Source of the DNA: Saprospiraceae bacterium
GTDB taxonomy: Bacteria > Bacteroidota > Bacteroidia > Chitinophagales > Saprospiraceae
Reading direction: 5' to 3'
NCBI GenBank assembly: GCA_021604865.1
Contig: BQJU01000030.1
Span: forward strand, 1 to 64,000
Length of the DNA: 64,000 nucleotides
Within the stretch, counting starts at the first letter, position 1, and every line of letters starts with the position of its first letter. The notes beneath the pieces are model-generated. The model was not told where the DNA came from. It worked only from the letters and a program-made list of their open reading frames with translations, and ran no database searches. Shown here one piece after another: positions 1 to 10,250 of this stretch. The translations under genes and the position numbers were made by a program.

Positions 1-209
1 TTACCCATTTGATGCGGCTCTTTTGCCACCAGCCGTTGTTGCTCAAATCCTTGCTTAGTAGTGGCCAAGCGCGGTTTTCGCGCCTAGGCTGGTAACAAAA
101 TAGCTCGCCTGAAACAGACAACTTATTCTTCGCTGGCCCCTAATTTTCAAAAAAAGCAATTTTTAACACTCCGATACATCTTGATAGTCGTTTGTTTGTG
201 AGCAAATAG

Positions 210-1718
210 ATGACTATGAAAAAATTGTTACCCCTACTGTTGTGTTTGCAGGCCATTCATTTAATGGCCCAACCAATTTTGGATGTTAAATTGTTGCCTG
301 AGAATTTACCAGTAATGGTCAATGCTCCAATTGTTCCAACCGAACACATGGAGACCCTTGACTTTCGAAACGAGGTACCTCAGGAACTCGCCGATTCACT
401 TTCTGCTGCTTTAAATCTAAAGCGGATACAATTGGGCGTTAAGGGATTGTCGGCGGCACTGCGCCTACCGGATGGAAGTATTTGGGCCGATGCTTCTGGT
501 GTTTCCGAAGAAAACCCTGAGGTACCTATGACTGCTGACCATCGGCTCTGTATGGGTAGTGTGAGCAAAACCCTGATTGCGGCTACCGTACTTGATCTCT
601 ATGAGGAAGGCTTGTTTTCACTGGATGATAACCTTTCCCATTTTGGGTTAATCTACAATAATGTGGATAGCAATGTTACGATCAGACAGTTGCTACAACA
701 CCGATCAGGGATCTACAACTATACAGGGCATCCGTTGTTCAACCCCACTTTGCAAAGCAACCCCAATATACATTTCAGCCTTGAGCAGATTGTTACTCAA
801 TTTGTGGCCAATCCAGTATTCGCACCAGGGGCCAGCTTCTCGTACAGCAATACAAACTATCAATTACTGGCTTTAGTTATTGAATCTGTTACCGACAGCG
901 CGTTTTACGAGGTGGTTAGAGCTCGCATAATTGATCCATTACAATTGGAACAAACCTTTTTGCCCGCAGAAGAAGGCTGGCAAAGTCCGGTAGGTCATAT
1001 TTGGCTGGATACCAATGGCGACCAGATCGTTGACGATTTTCATCAGGTTTTCACAACCTGGACGGCCTTATTATCTGCGGTCGCTGCCCCTGGAGGTTAT
1101 TTTACCACGCCCTCCGATCTGGTGGAATGGATCTACCAGATGCATGCCGGAAACTTGTTGGAACAGACAACCATAGACGAAATGCACCAAACCGTCACCA
1201 CCAACCTTCCTGGTGGGTCTCGGTATGGCCTGGGTATCACCCGGAGGAGTTTTCTCAATAACATTGCCTGGGGCCATGGCGGTGATATATCCTATGCTTC
1301 CCAGGCATTCTATTTTCCTGAAAAGGGGATCAGTATCGCCGTACAAGACAATGATGCCACCGCTGTTTCCTGGGATTTGGATGGAACAATGCGTGCCTTA
1401 TTGCAGGAATGCATGGATTATGAGGCGGCCCATCCAACAGCAAACGAAGAGCTTACGCCAAAAACGAAACTGAACCTATTTCCAAATCCCTGCAAAGATT
1501 ATTTGAATGTGGACTTCGATTTAATGGAAAATGTTGAGTGGTATACTATGTTCTCTATTCTTAATTCCCTTGGGGCTGTAGTTCAAACGGGTATGCTTCT
1601 GCCATCCAGCCGGCAGCAAAGTATCAATACCAGTGAACTTGTCCCGGGGGTTTATTATTTACAACTGGAAAGTGAGGGCGGAAGACAGTTGCAAACTTTT
1701 GTAAAAATGGGAAAATAG
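210..1718 (+). CDS. Secreted serine hydrolase, beta-lactamase/DD-peptidase (class C) fold, T9SS cargo
   Basis: A serine-active-site hydrolase of the beta-lactamase/penicillin-binding protein (class C, esterase-like) superfamily. A signal peptide covers about residues 1-21, ending LMAQ. The catalytic tetrad SVSK is at 117-120 (Ser117, Lys120), the YSN motif at 212-214, and HGG, the equivalent of the KTG box, at 356-358. Residues from about 420 form a T9SS type A sorting domain (LFPNP at 423-427, ending in a beta-rich tail), so the protein is probably secreted or surface-anchored. The start could equally be the ATG two codons downstream (MKKLL). The substrate cannot be told from sequence; a D-aminopeptidase or esterase is as likely as a peptidoglycan enzyme. 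It converges on the metallopeptidase gene, with a family 1 repeat between them. Confidence 0.88.
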   Translation: MTMKKLLPLLLCLQAIHLMAQPILDVKLLPENLPVMVNAPIVPTEHMETLDFRNEVPQELADSLSAALNLKRIQLGVKGLSAALRLPDGSIWADASGVSEENPEVPMTADHRLCMGSVSKTLIAATVLDLYEEGLFSLDDNLSHFGLIYNNVDSNVTIRQLLQHRSGIYNYTGHPLFNPTLQSNPNIHFSLEQIVTQFVANPVFAPGASFSYSNTNYQLLALVIESVTDSAFYEVVRARIIDPLQLEQTFLPAEEGWQSPVGHIWLDTNGDQIVDDFHQVFTTWTALLSAVAAPGGYFTTPSDLVEWIYQMHAGNLLEQTTIDEMHQTVTTNLPGGSRYGLGITRRSFLNNIAWGHGGDISYASQAFYFPEKGISIAVQDNDATAVSWDLDGTMRALLQECMDYEAAHPTANEELTPKTKLNLFPNPCKDYLNVDFDLMENVEWYTMFSILNSLGAVVQTGMLLPSSRQQSINTSELVPGVYYLQLESEGGRQLQTFVKMGK

Positions 1719-1748
1719 GCCTATTCACTTTATAGTTCTTTGGGAGTA

Positions 1749-1838
1749 TGTTTGGAGGCCAACCCCAATGCAAGATCGGGGCAAGCTATTTTGGCCACAA
1801 AGGATCACTTTTCGCTACAAAAGCCGACCTCCAAACAT
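1749..1838. repeat. Family 1 inverted-terminal repeat, copy F
   Basis: The left end reads TGTTTGGAGGCC and the right end GACCTCCAAACA, giving a 90-bp element with inverted ends. The interior also folds, with GGCC at both shoulders. It fills the gap between two convergent genes, as do several other copies. There is no open reading frame inside. Confidence 0.75.
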
Positions 1839-1841
1839 GCT

Positions 1842-4781
1842 TTATTCCACTACAAATCTAGCCGTCTGTCCTTGTGCCCCCTGAAAAACCCGCAACAGAT
1901 ACAAGCCTGCAGGTAAATCCAGGTTTTGAACCTGTAGCTGATTGACACCTGAGCTTACAGCATGTTTTTGGGATAGCACAAGATGCCCTGTCACATCAAA
2001 AATGGTCATTTCAAGATGGTCATCCAGCCCACTGTTCCAAATAAAAGAAAAGGTATTGTGCTGCACTGGATTTGGAATTACGGCCAGGTTTGTTTCTTTT
2101 TGAAACTGTACCGTTACAGTACCTTCATGGCTCATACTGCCATCAAAGTTGTAGAGGTTCAGTCGATAATAATTGATGCCGGCTACCGGCTTTTCATGCA
2201 GGAAGGCATAATCTTTTTGCGTACTGGCATTTCCAGCAGCTGCTACCTGAGTGACTGGCTCAAAATGGCGACCATCAAGGCTGTGTTCCAATTCAAAATA
2301 CTCGGCATTGACTTCGGTGGCAGTGCTCCAGTTGAGCTGTGCGCCTTCTTCAGCAGGCCGTCCGGTGAAGGACAATAAATCGACCGGTAAGGCCGCGGAA
2401 AGATCACCGGAGAGTACGTAGTCATCAAAGGCGATCATACCCGCCCAGGAACCATCGCCACCATCAGTGTAAGTGAACCGTACCTGAAAATTGGCATTGC
2501 GATAAGCGTCTACATTAATGACAGGAGTTTCGTAACAGGCTGCCAACCAGACATTATTCCATATACAAACATCGTCATTGTCAGTCACTACATTTTGCCA
2601 GGCACTTCCATCCCAGACATCTACTGTAAATTGGCTGTTGCCGGAGTTTTCTGCCAAAGTTTTCCCATCCTCAAAATCGTGAAAGTTATAGATAAAAGAA
2701 AGCACTGTATTTTCATAGGGAGTGAGGTCGACGGCTTCAGTAGTTAAGGTAGCAATACCAGTAAAAGTGGGATGGGAGTTTACATCATCATCAAAATAAG
2801 TCATACAGCTTCCATCAATTGAGAAGTTGCCATAGTTAAGTTCAGGACGAGAAGGGCCGTCCACTTTCCACTCAAAAGGGTTAGTAAAACCTGGAGTCGT
2901 TGTGGTACCGATCCAACCACCCGGCAATTGACAATCATCAAAATTCTCGCTGATTAATAAACTACAGGCACTATCCGGTTCGTCATAAGTGGCAGAAGCA
3001 TCGCAGTCCCCTCCACCATTGGTGACTGCAGCTATACTGACTGGATTATCTAAGGTACCATCACCTGTCAGGCCGATAATGGTCTCCGTTTGGGGGCTAG
3101 CACCAAAGTTGAAAAAATAATCGGCACCATTTACATTTACATTAAATCCACTACCATTGCCACCCCTGTGGGTAAAGGTCAGAGACAGATCATAAGTGCC
3201 ATTTGGTGTTCCTCCTGTACAATTGGAGGTGGACAGGTCTGTAATTTCAAAATCCGTTACAGAAGGCGTTTCAAATAAAGCAGAAACGGGAGCAGAATAA
3301 ACCCCGCCTCCACAATCGGTTTCCACCAAAATTTCGTAAGTTTCACACAAAGTCAATGGTGGGCTTATAGTAATCGCATTCAGATTGGTTGATTGGTTTG
3401 TCAAATAACCTACAGCTCCTTCTTCTCGCGTCCTTACTCTAAAAGTACTTCCAAGCCCCGGATCGGTCCAACTTACAGATATACCTGTGGCGGTAATATT
3501 GGTAATGGCAAAATCCATAACCTCCATGCAGGCACCTTGGCCAGGTACCGCTGCTGACAGGCAACTAACCGCATTTAGGGTGTTGTTTATTTCAGTAATC
3601 GAACCATTCAATTTATTAACACAAAGTTCTATTCCGGACGACCAGTTCGTGGCATTACTAACTGTTGGATCCATAATCAATACGGTACGCCCGGGAGGAT
3701 CACAAGGAGATCCAATAGCATAATTGTGGGTTGCCCCAAAATTATGTCCGGTCTCATGAGATGTTAAGACGCGCAATGAGGTGGCATTGGCAGTGTAATC
3801 CTGTAAAACCTGATATTTAAAATTTGCATTGCAAACCGCTCCAACATAGGCAATGCCCACTGTGCTACCATTTAAATCCCGATCTGTCCAAAGCTGGCCC
3901 AAGTCATGTGAGGCATTAAAACCACCTCCACTTCCCCAATCGGCAAAGCTAGCCAACAGCGTTCCAGCTGCCGTATCGTCAGTCCAGGGATCGCAAGTAG
4001 CGCAGGTAGATACAAACTGCTCGACAATCACAAAATTCACATCATTATTAAAAACGGCGCCATCATAATCACCGGCTACATTATTCATCACGCCTACATT
4101 GTGATTGGTCACATCACCCACTGTACCATACATCAAATACATCAAATAATCCGAAGCAATGGCTAGTTCAGTATAGACATCATTAACCCGGCTTCCACCT
4201 TCATCGGTATGCCCTGGTTCTATGTGGTTTTCATGCATTTCGGTCACTCCACAACTAATGCCTTCTACCGGTACAACATCCATAGCGTTATATACCAGAT
4301 AATGATTGGCAGCAGCCGAGGAATTAAAGCGATCGGAAGGTTCAATAAATTGAAAGTGCTGCCCTTCTCTGACATAACCATAAATAAAATTTCCGTTTAC
4401 CGTAATCCGCACCTGGCTATTATCAACCCCACGTATTTTTCCTTTGAATGTCAATACCTCGTCTTGCCCTGTTTGCTCGATAATACCCGAAGGGGTGGCA
4501 ATACGCAAACGGTAATCTGGGCTAAGCATTTGCACAGGTGTGAGTTCCAGTTCCCAGTTAATGGAAGTCCCCAAACGGAGGTTCAGATCCATTGATTGGG
4601 GCTGGTCGCGCACATAAGTATCCAGCGCGGCGGCATTGAGCTCAAAGATTTCGTAATTGGTAAATTGTTGATTTAATACTGCTGTATTGCGCAGTTCAAC
4701 TTTTGTTCCGATAAAGGTTTGGCCTTGAAGAGATAGGAAAATCAGACAAAACCCCAGACTATTGAGTATTCTTGCTCCCAT
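1842..4781 (-). CDS. Secreted reprolysin-like zinc metallopeptidase with fibronectin III domain and T9SS tail
   Basis: A 979-residue exported protease. There is a signal peptide at 1-21. An N-terminal pro-region precedes a metzincin domain at about 200-410. The zinc motif HETGHNFGATH lies at 342-352 (HExxHxxGxxH, with Glu343 as the catalytic base). A downstream Met in IMDP fits the Met-turn. A fibronectin type III-like domain follows at about 420-505, then beta-sandwich modules, including a region at about 610-800 that resembles a MAM/jelly-roll domain. The last 80 residues form a T9SS type A sorting domain (VIPNPVQHN, then a final short beta strand). It is probably secreted and degrades extracellular protein; its specificity is unknown. 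The gene is transcribed away from the SnoaL-like gene. A second protease with the same catalytic motif is encoded at 32.5-36.8 kb. Confidence 0.9.
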   Translation of the reverse strand: MGARILNSLGFCLIFLSLQGQTFIGTKVELRNTAVLNQQFTNYEIFELNAAALDTYVRDQPQSMDLNLRLGTSINWELELTPVQMLSPDYRLRIATPSGIIEQTGQDEVLTFKGKIRGVDNSQVRITVNGNFIYGYVREGQHFQFIEPSDRFNSSAAANHYLVYNAMDVVPVEGISCGVTEMHENHIEPGHTDEGGSRVNDVYTELAIASDYLMYLMYGTVGDVTNHNVGVMNNVAGDYDGAVFNNDVNFVIVEQFVSTCATCDPWTDDTAAGTLLASFADWGSGGGFNASHDLGQLWTDRDLNGSTVGIAYVGAVCNANFKYQVLQDYTANATSLRVLTSHETGHNFGATHNYAIGSPCDPPGRTVLIMDPTVSNATNWSSGIELCVNKLNGSITEINNTLNAVSCLSAAVPGQGACMEVMDFAITNITATGISVSWTDPGLGSTFRVRTREEGAVGYLTNQSTNLNAITISPPLTLCETYEILVETDCGGGVYSAPVSALFETPSVTDFEITDLSTSNCTGGTPNGTYDLSLTFTHRGGNGSGFNVNVNGADYFFNFGASPQTETIIGLTGDGTLDNPVSIAAVTNGGGDCDASATYDEPDSACSLLISENFDDCQLPGGWIGTTTTPGFTNPFEWKVDGPSRPELNYGNFSIDGSCMTYFDDDVNSHPTFTGIATLTTEAVDLTPYENTVLSFIYNFHDFEDGKTLAENSGNSQFTVDVWDGSAWQNVVTDNDDVCIWNNVWLAACYETPVINVDAYRNANFQVRFTYTDGGDGSWAGMIAFDDYVLSGDLSAALPVDLLSFTGRPAEEGAQLNWSTATEVNAEYFELEHSLDGRHFEPVTQVAAAGNASTQKDYAFLHEKPVAGINYYRLNLYNFDGSMSHEGTVTVQFQKETNLAVIPNPVQHNTFSFIWNSGLDDHLEMTIFDVTGHLVLSQKHAVSSGVNQLQVQNLDLPAGLYLLRVFQGAQGQTARFVVE

Positions 4782-4991
4782 GTTTTAAGTTTTTGTTTGT
4801 TCATCACTTAACAACAGGGGAATAGTTAGGTCTAGGTGCTAGTATTACCTAAAGAAGTTGATTGCAAACTGGATATATTAAACTTTAATTTATAAGGAAT
4901 AATTGCCTGCTTTGAGAAAAAGAGTCAAATTTTGAGTAAAGCACCTCAAAAAGACACTTAAGCGACATTTTTAAAAACATTCTGTTTAATA

Positions 4992-5023
4992 TTTGTTCAA
5001 TAAATAAACAATTTGTATTTTTA
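4992..5023 (+). promoter_or_regulatory. Candidate promoter of the SnoaL-like gene
   Basis: TTTG at 4992-4995 is followed after 20 bp by TATTTTTA at 5016-5023, one mismatch from the Bacteroidota -7 element TAnnTTTG. It lies about 55 bp upstream of the chosen start codon. Confidence 0.35.
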
Positions 5024-5078
5024 CCTTTCGAGTTGTTGTTTAATAACTCTATTTAATCACCCTAAAAATTTTTGTGTA

Positions 5079-5438
5079 ATGACTACCAAAGAAATCGCCA
5101 ATCGACTTGTTGAGTTATGCCGTAAAGGGCAACATGAAGAAGCCTACAAGGAGCTATTTGCAGACAATGCTGTAGCGCTGGAACCTGAAGGGTTTCCGAA
5201 CCATGAAGTAAAAGGCAAGGCTGCCCTACTCAAAAAAAATGAAGATTTTGGCAAGATGGTTATAGAGATGCACGACAGTTCTGTATCCGACCCCATCGTT
5301 GCAGGCAATCATTTTTCAGTATCCATGATGATTGATTCCACCATGAAAGAACAGGGGCGGAGCAAAATGGAAGAAATCTGTCTTTACGAGGTTAAGGATG
5401 GGAAGATTGTGAAGGAGCAATTCTTTTATAACATGTAG
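5079..5438 (+). CDS. SnoaL-like / NTF2-fold small protein
   Basis: A 119-residue cytoplasmic protein with the cone-shaped NTF2/SnoaL pattern: an N-terminal helix pair (EIANRLVELCRKG), an acidic loop, then beta strands with a final strand containing VKDGKIVKEQFFY. Family members include hydrolases, isomerases and simple ligand-binding proteins, so the reaction cannot be given. The start is placed at ATG 5079, because the in-frame extension back to 5013 runs through the AT-rich promoter region and adds an unlikely hydrophobic leader. The gene stands alone, divergent from the metallopeptidase gene and upstream of purL. Confidence 0.8.
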   Translation: MTTKEIANRLVELCRKGQHEEAYKELFADNAVALEPEGFPNHEVKGKAALLKKNEDFGKMVIEMHDSSVSDPIVAGNHFSVSMMIDSTMKEQGRSKMEEICLYEVKDGKIVKEQFFYNM

Positions 5439-5582
5439 ACTGTTGTTGAAAAAAGGGAATGGAATGGGTGAAAGGCCAATTATTCACCTCTTCCATTCTC
5501 AATTCGAAATTACATTCACAGCTTTTCTGGAGGATCATTAAGAAAGGATTAGTAGATTGAATGTGGAGAATGATCCTAAGTA
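5439..5582. other. Intergenic hairpins downstream of the SnoaL-like gene
   Basis: Two inverted repeats are visible. An imperfect hairpin pairs GAATGG...GGTGAA with TTCACC...CCATTC just after the stop codon and may end transcription, though it has no T-tract. A second pair, AGGATCATT and AATGATCCT, is spaced about 30 bp apart. Confidence 0.4.
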
Positions 5583-5621
5583 CATGTTTTGTAGCCAAAA
5601 TCCGACCTCCAAACAAGCACT
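5583..5621. repeat. Family 1 repeat, right-end fragment (copy E)
   Basis: Only the right end is present: GTTTTGTAGCC followed by GACCTCCAAACAAGCACT. The GTTTTGTAGCC stretch is also found inside the long copy at 42.1-42.5 kb. This truncated copy lies just upstream of the purL promoter. Confidence 0.65.
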
Positions 5622-5634
5622 AAAGCTTTTCCCT

Positions 5635-5663
5635 TTTGTAATTCCTCAAAATGGCTAAATTTG
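5635..5663 (+). promoter_or_regulatory. Promoter of purL
   Basis: TTTG at 5635-5638, a 17-bp spacer and TAAATTTG at 5656-5663 match the Bacteroidota consensus exactly. The predicted 5' leader to the ATG at 5690 is only about 20 nt. I saw no purine riboswitch-like structure. Confidence 0.6.
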
Positions 5664-5689
5664 CAACCTAAAGCAAATCCGGACCATTT

Positions 5690-8600
5690 ATGATCTTATT
5701 TTTTGGTACTGAATCTGAAAAAGTGTTTGCCGTAGAGGTGGACAAAACACTGACCGCTGAAGCTATTGCCAAACTCTCCTGGCTTTTTGGCAATCAACCA
5801 CTACTGGCAGGTCTAACGATCGAAGGTCCTTTTATTGGACCACGGGCAACCATGATCACTCCCTGGAGTACCAATGCCGTAGAGATCACTCAAAATATGG
5901 CGATCAGTGGAATTCAACGTATCGAGGAATTCACTCGGATGCCTGCCGAAGAGACGCATTTTGATCCTATGCTTTCGCAAAAATACGCCCAGCTCCACCA
6001 AGATTTATTTACTATTAATATCCAGCCAGCACCCATTACAGCGATCTCGGATATTGCCGCTTATAATGAAGCAGAGGGACTGTCGCTAAGCAGTGAGGAG
6101 ATTGACTACCTGGAAGGCGTAGCCCGGAAGATTGGCCGTCACCTGACGGATTCGGAAGTCTTTGGCTTTTCACAAGTCAATAGCGAGCACTGTCGGCACA
6201 AAATCTTCAACGGTACCTTTGTGATCGATGGACAAGAAAAACCCAGCTCTCTTTTTCAACTGATCAAAAAAACGGCCAAAGAAAATCCCAATGATATCGT
6301 ATCGGCCTATAAAGATAATGTGGCTTTTGTAAAAGGCCCCAGGTTGACCCAGTTTGCGCCCCAAAGTGCTGACAAACCTGATTTTTACGTAAAAAAATCC
6401 TTCGATTCGGTCTTGTCATTGAAAGCCGAAACGCACAATTTCCCAACTACGGTGGAGCCTTTTAACGGGGCGGCAACCGGCTCCGGCGGAGAGATCCGCG
6501 ACCGACTGGCAGGTGGTCAGGGGTCGTTACCTCTGGCAGGAACAGCCGTTTATATGACCGCCTATTCGCGCCTGAATGAGGAACGCCCCTGGGAACAACA
6601 AATGCCGGAACGTCCCTGGCTCTACCAAACCCCGTTGAATATTTTGATCAAAGCATCCAATGGCGCTTCCGATTTTGGTAATAAGTTTGGACAACCACTC
6701 ATTGCCGGTTCCCTGCTCACCTTCGAACACCAGGAGTCAGGCCGCAAACTAGGATTTGACAAGGTCATCATGCAGGCTGGAGGGATTGGTTACGGCAAAG
6801 CGGATCAGGCACTCAAGGGGGAACCCCAGTCAGGAGATAAAATTGTGGTGATGGGTGGCGACAACTACCGCATTGGGATGGGTGGTGCTGCGGTATCCTC
6901 AGCCGATACCGGAGCCTTTAGTGCCGGACTGGAACTCAACGCGGTACAACGCTCCAATCCCGAAATGCAAAAAAGAGTAGCCAACGCGGTCAGAGGCGTG
7001 GTAGAAGGCGACGAAAATTTTATCGTTTCCATCCACGACCACGGAGCAGGCGGCCATTTGAATTGCCTGTCAGAACTGGTAGAAGATACCGGCGGCAAGA
7101 TCGATCTTGACAAACTGCCGATTGGCGACCCTACACTTTCGGCTAAAGAAACAATCGGCAACGAGTCTCAGGAACGTATGGGGCTGGTCATTTCTGATAA
7201 AAATATGCAAACCCTCCGACGCATTGCCGAGCGGGAACGCGCTCCGATTTATGAAGTCGGCAAGGTCACTGGTGATTTTCGCTTTACTTTTGAATCCTCC
7301 TCCAATGGCTCCCGGCCTATGGATTTGGCTTTAGAAGATATGTTTGGCAGTTCTCCAAAAACCGTGATGCAGGACAAGAACTTGGGACGGACTTACAAAG
7401 AAGTGGACTACCACACCGATCAATTGCACCAGTATATTGAGCAGGTCTTAAAACTGGAAGCTGTGGCCTGTAAAGACTGGCTGACCAATAAGGTAGATCG
7501 CTGTGTCGGCGGCCTGGTGGCCAAACAACAATGCGCCGGGCCACTACAATTGCCCCTCAACAACTGCGGTGTGATGGCACTGGATTACGACGGCCGAAAT
7601 GGCCTGGCGACTTCTATCGGACATTCTCCAGTCAGTGGTCTGATCAATCCTGTGGCCGGTTCCAGAAACTCGATAGCGGAGGCGCTGACCAATATCGTCT
7701 GGGCACCACTTGAGAATGGTCTGCGCTCCGTTTCCCTCTCCGCCAACTGGATGTGGCCCTGTAATAATGAAGGAGAAGATGCCCGCCTTTACGAGGCCGT
7801 AGAAGCCATCTCCGATTTCGCTATTGCTCTGGGTATCAATATCCCTACAGGGAAGGACTCTCTTTCGATGAAACAAAAATATCCGGATGGAGAAGTCATT
7901 TCACCAGGTACGGTAGTGATATCTGCTAGTGCACATTGTAGCGATATTACCCGCATTGTAGAACCCGTTTTACACCGAGATGGCGGACCCATTTATTACC
8001 TCAATTTGTCGAAAGACCAATACCAATTGGGGGGCTCTTCCTTTGCCCAAACCCGAAATAAAATTGGTGCCAAAGCGCCCAGTATTCTCGATGCTGCATA
8101 TTTCGCCCGGGCATTTGATACCTTGCAACAATTGATCAAGGCCGATCAGATCTTGGCGGGTCATGATATCTCTGCTGGTGGCTTGTTGACTACCTTGCTG
8201 GAAATGTGTTTTTCCGATCCCAAACTGGGTGCCGATATTGACCTGAGCGGGATTGGTGAGGTAGATTCGGTAAAACTATTATTTGCCGAAAATAGCGGCG
8301 TCATTTTTCAAGTCAAAGAGGAGGCTGCGGCGAAAGCAATTTTCCAACAGGCGCAGATCGAGGTACACAAGATCGGTTCTGCACACAACACCCCTACCCT
8401 ATCCATCACTAATGGAAAGGAAAAGTACACCTTCCCGGTTGCTAAACTTAGAGACAATTGGTACGAAACTTCCTATCTGCTGGATCGCCATCAAGCGGGG
8501 CCAGAGAAAGCAAAGGAACGGTACAAAAACTATAAAAACCAACCCCTAAACTACCAGTTTCCTGCTAATTTTACCGGCATCAGACCTCAACCGGATCTTT

Positions 8601-9355
8601 CAAAACCCCGCCCCAAAGCTGCGGTCCTCCGGGAAAAAGGCAGCAATTCCGAGCGGGAAATGGCCCATGCCATGTACCTGGCCGGGTTTGATGTCAAGGA
8701 TGTACACATGACGGATCTGATCAGTGGCAGAGAAACGCTAGAAGACATTCAATTTATTGGTGCTGTTGGTGGTTTTTCCAACTCTGATGTATTGGGTTCT
8801 GCCAAAGGTTGGGCCGGTGCATTTTTATACAATGAAAAAGCAAAAAAAGCCCTCGACAATTTCTTTAGCCGCGATGATGTCTTATCGGTAGGGATCTGTA
8901 ATGGTTGCCAACTTTTTATCGAGCTGGAGCTAATCAACCCTGAACACGAGGTACCGGCAAAGTTGCTGCACAACGACACACATAAACACGAAAGTGCCTT
9001 TACTTCGGTCACCATCCCCGAAAATAATTCGGTTATGTTATCCAGCCTGGCCGGTTCCCAACTCGGTATCTGGATCTCGCACGGCGAAGGTAAGTTCCAT
9101 CTGCCGCTAGCAGAAGACCAATACAATATCGTTGCTAAATACGGCTATGAAGGTTATCCCGCCAATCCTAATGGTAGTGATTATAATGCCGCCATGCTCG
9201 CCAGCGCGGATGGCCGCCACCTGGTGACGATGCCTCATATCGAACGCTCCATTTTTCGCTGGAACTGGGCGAATTATCCTTCCGACCGGCAGGATGATAT
9301 TTCGCCCTGGATTGAGGCTTTTGTGAATGCGCGGAAGTGGCTGGAGGCAAAGTGA
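5690..9355 (+). CDS. purL: Phosphoribosylformylglycinamidine synthase
   Basis: Catalyses the ATP- and glutamine-dependent conversion of FGAR to FGAM, the fourth step of purine biosynthesis, in the cytoplasm. At 1221 residues it is the long single-chain form, with the PurS-like N-terminal domain, two AIRS-type synthase halves and a C-terminal glutamine amidotransferase. Visible motifs include NSEHCRHK near 164-171, the glycine-rich AETHNFPTTVEPF segment and the second-half nucleotide motif PTGKDSLSM. In the amidotransferase the nucleophile is Cys1070 (GICNGCQ) and the partners are His1183 and Glu1185 (PHIERS). All catalytic parts are intact. It has its own promoter and no purine-gene neighbours here, so it appears to be a stand-alone unit. 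Confidence 0.97.
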   Translation: MILFFGTESEKVFAVEVDKTLTAEAIAKLSWLFGNQPLLAGLTIEGPFIGPRATMITPWSTNAVEITQNMAISGIQRIEEFTRMPAEETHFDPMLSQKYAQLHQDLFTINIQPAPITAISDIAAYNEAEGLSLSSEEIDYLEGVARKIGRHLTDSEVFGFSQVNSEHCRHKIFNGTFVIDGQEKPSSLFQLIKKTAKENPNDIVSAYKDNVAFVKGPRLTQFAPQSADKPDFYVKKSFDSVLSLKAETHNFPTTVEPFNGAATGSGGEIRDRLAGGQGSLPLAGTAVYMTAYSRLNEERPWEQQMPERPWLYQTPLNILIKASNGASDFGNKFGQPLIAGSLLTFEHQESGRKLGFDKVIMQAGGIGYGKADQALKGEPQSGDKIVVMGGDNYRIGMGGAAVSSADTGAFSAGLELNAVQRSNPEMQKRVANAVRGVVEGDENFIVSIHDHGAGGHLNCLSELVEDTGGKIDLDKLPIGDPTLSAKETIGNESQERMGLVISDKNMQTLRRIAERERAPIYEVGKVTGDFRFTFESSSNGSRPMDLALEDMFGSSPKTVMQDKNLGRTYKEVDYHTDQLHQYIEQVLKLEAVACKDWLTNKVDRCVGGLVAKQQCAGPLQLPLNNCGVMALDYDGRNGLATSIGHSPVSGLINPVAGSRNSIAEALTNIVWAPLENGLRSVSLSANWMWPCNNEGEDARLYEAVEAISDFAIALGINIPTGKDSLSMKQKYPDGEVISPGTVVISASAHCSDITRIVEPVLHRDGGPIYYLNLSKDQYQLGGSSFAQTRNKIGAKAPSILDAAYFARAFDTLQQLIKADQILAGHDISAGGLLTTLLEMCFSDPKLGADIDLSGIGEVDSVKLLFAENSGVIFQVKEEAAAKAIFQQAQIEVHKIGSAHNTPTLSITNGKEKYTFPVAKLRDNWYETSYLLDRHQAGPEKAKERYKNYKNQPLNYQFPANFTGIRPQPDLSKPRPKAAVLREKGSNSEREMAHAMYLAGFDVKDVHMTDLISGRETLEDIQFIGAVGGFSNSDVLGSAKGWAGAFLYNEKAKKALDNFFSRDDVLSVGICNGCQLFIELELINPEHEVPAKLLHNDTHKHESAFTSVTIPENNSVMLSSLAGSQLGIWISHGEGKFHLPLAEDQYNIVAKYGYEGYPANPNGSDYNAAMLASADGRHLVTMPHIERSIFRWNWANYPSDRQDDISPWIEAFVNARKWLEAK

Positions 9356-9548
9356 GGGGGAGAAGAGGGTGAATAAGTGTGTTTTTTTCACCGCTGAGAC
9401 GAGGAGAATGCGGAACTCCTGGGAGTAACTTATTATCAATCAGTTTTTTATGTGCTTTTCTACGGATACCTTTTCTAGAGTTGAGAATTCTTAGTAGGAC
9501 ACATTTTGCTTGGCCCTCCCTGTCAAAACAGACACTAAAATAGCACAT

Positions 9549-10250
9549 TCATATCCTGATCATCAACGTAAAATCATTGATCAATTTTTTCCAGGAAAAG
9601 TCAAGTTTGCTAACTGCCTCTTTCTGTAGTTCCTGATGCTCATCATAATATTCCAGGTCGCCCAATACATAGTTGAGTTCCAGCCCAAACTCAATGCCAA
9701 AGACAATCCTGTTGGTTAGGTTTTTTTTCACTCCAATGAATGGGGTTAGCCCCAACACAGTCAGGTTGTTGTGTTTATTGCCGATCAGTTCCAGGTTTTC
9801 TTCAGTGAGGAAGGTTTCTTTGATATAAGTAGTTGTAGTGCCACGACTAATACCCAGGTTGGCATCCATGCCTGCATAGACTGGCAGCTTGCTATTTGCC
9901 AAATATTTTGACAAACCAACACTTAACAAATAGCTTGTCTTGGGCATATATACCGTCTGTAAAGAAGTAAAACTGGTAGGCTTGTTGTCTTCCAGCGGCT
10001 TTCCCCGCACCAATTCGTCTCCATAAAAATTGCGGTTGTTGATGTTTATTTTAAAACGTAAATCACCCTGTTTTAAAGCTTCCCGATAAATTACTTCAAA
10101 AGCATTATAATCGGAATCCCCTCCACCGGCCCAAATCAAAATCGGCATCAAATCTATACCTAATTCGTTGTTTTTGAGGATACTATCTTGTGCATGGGTT
10201 GTAAAAAACAGGGTCAACATCAGGAATGTAGAGAGCAAGAGTTTTTTCAT
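9549..10250 (-). CDS. Exported hypothetical protein, probable small outer-membrane beta-barrel
   Basis: The 233-residue product has a clear signal peptide (MKKLLLSTFLMLTLFF, cut after THAQ). The rest alternates polar and hydrophobic residues, with repeated strand-like segments rich in Gly, Tyr and Asn, and ends in an aromatic/aliphatic strand (FTLMIRI), as outer-membrane barrels do. I do not recognise a named family. It is divergent from the ECF sigma operon, and the shared 195-bp gap could hold control sites for both; a regulatory link is only inference. Confidence 0.6.
   Translation of the reverse strand: MKKLLLSTFLMLTLFFTTHAQDSILKNNELGIDLMPILIWAGGGDSDYNAFEVIYREALKQGDLRFKININNRNFYGDELVRGKPLEDNKPTSFTSLQTVYMPKTSYLLSVGLSKYLANSKLPVYAGMDANLGISRGTTTTYIKETFLTEENLELIGNKHNNLTVLGLTPFIGVKKNLTNRIVFGIEFGLELNYVLGDLEYYDEHQELQKEAVSKLDFSWKKLINDFTLMIRI

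Noticed and set aside
1-139. Minus-strand frame open from 139 to the window edge, with protein-like composition
   Set aside because: It lacks an ATG, has only a TTG as possible start, is about 46 codons and matches nothing I know; it may be chance or part of a gene outside the window.
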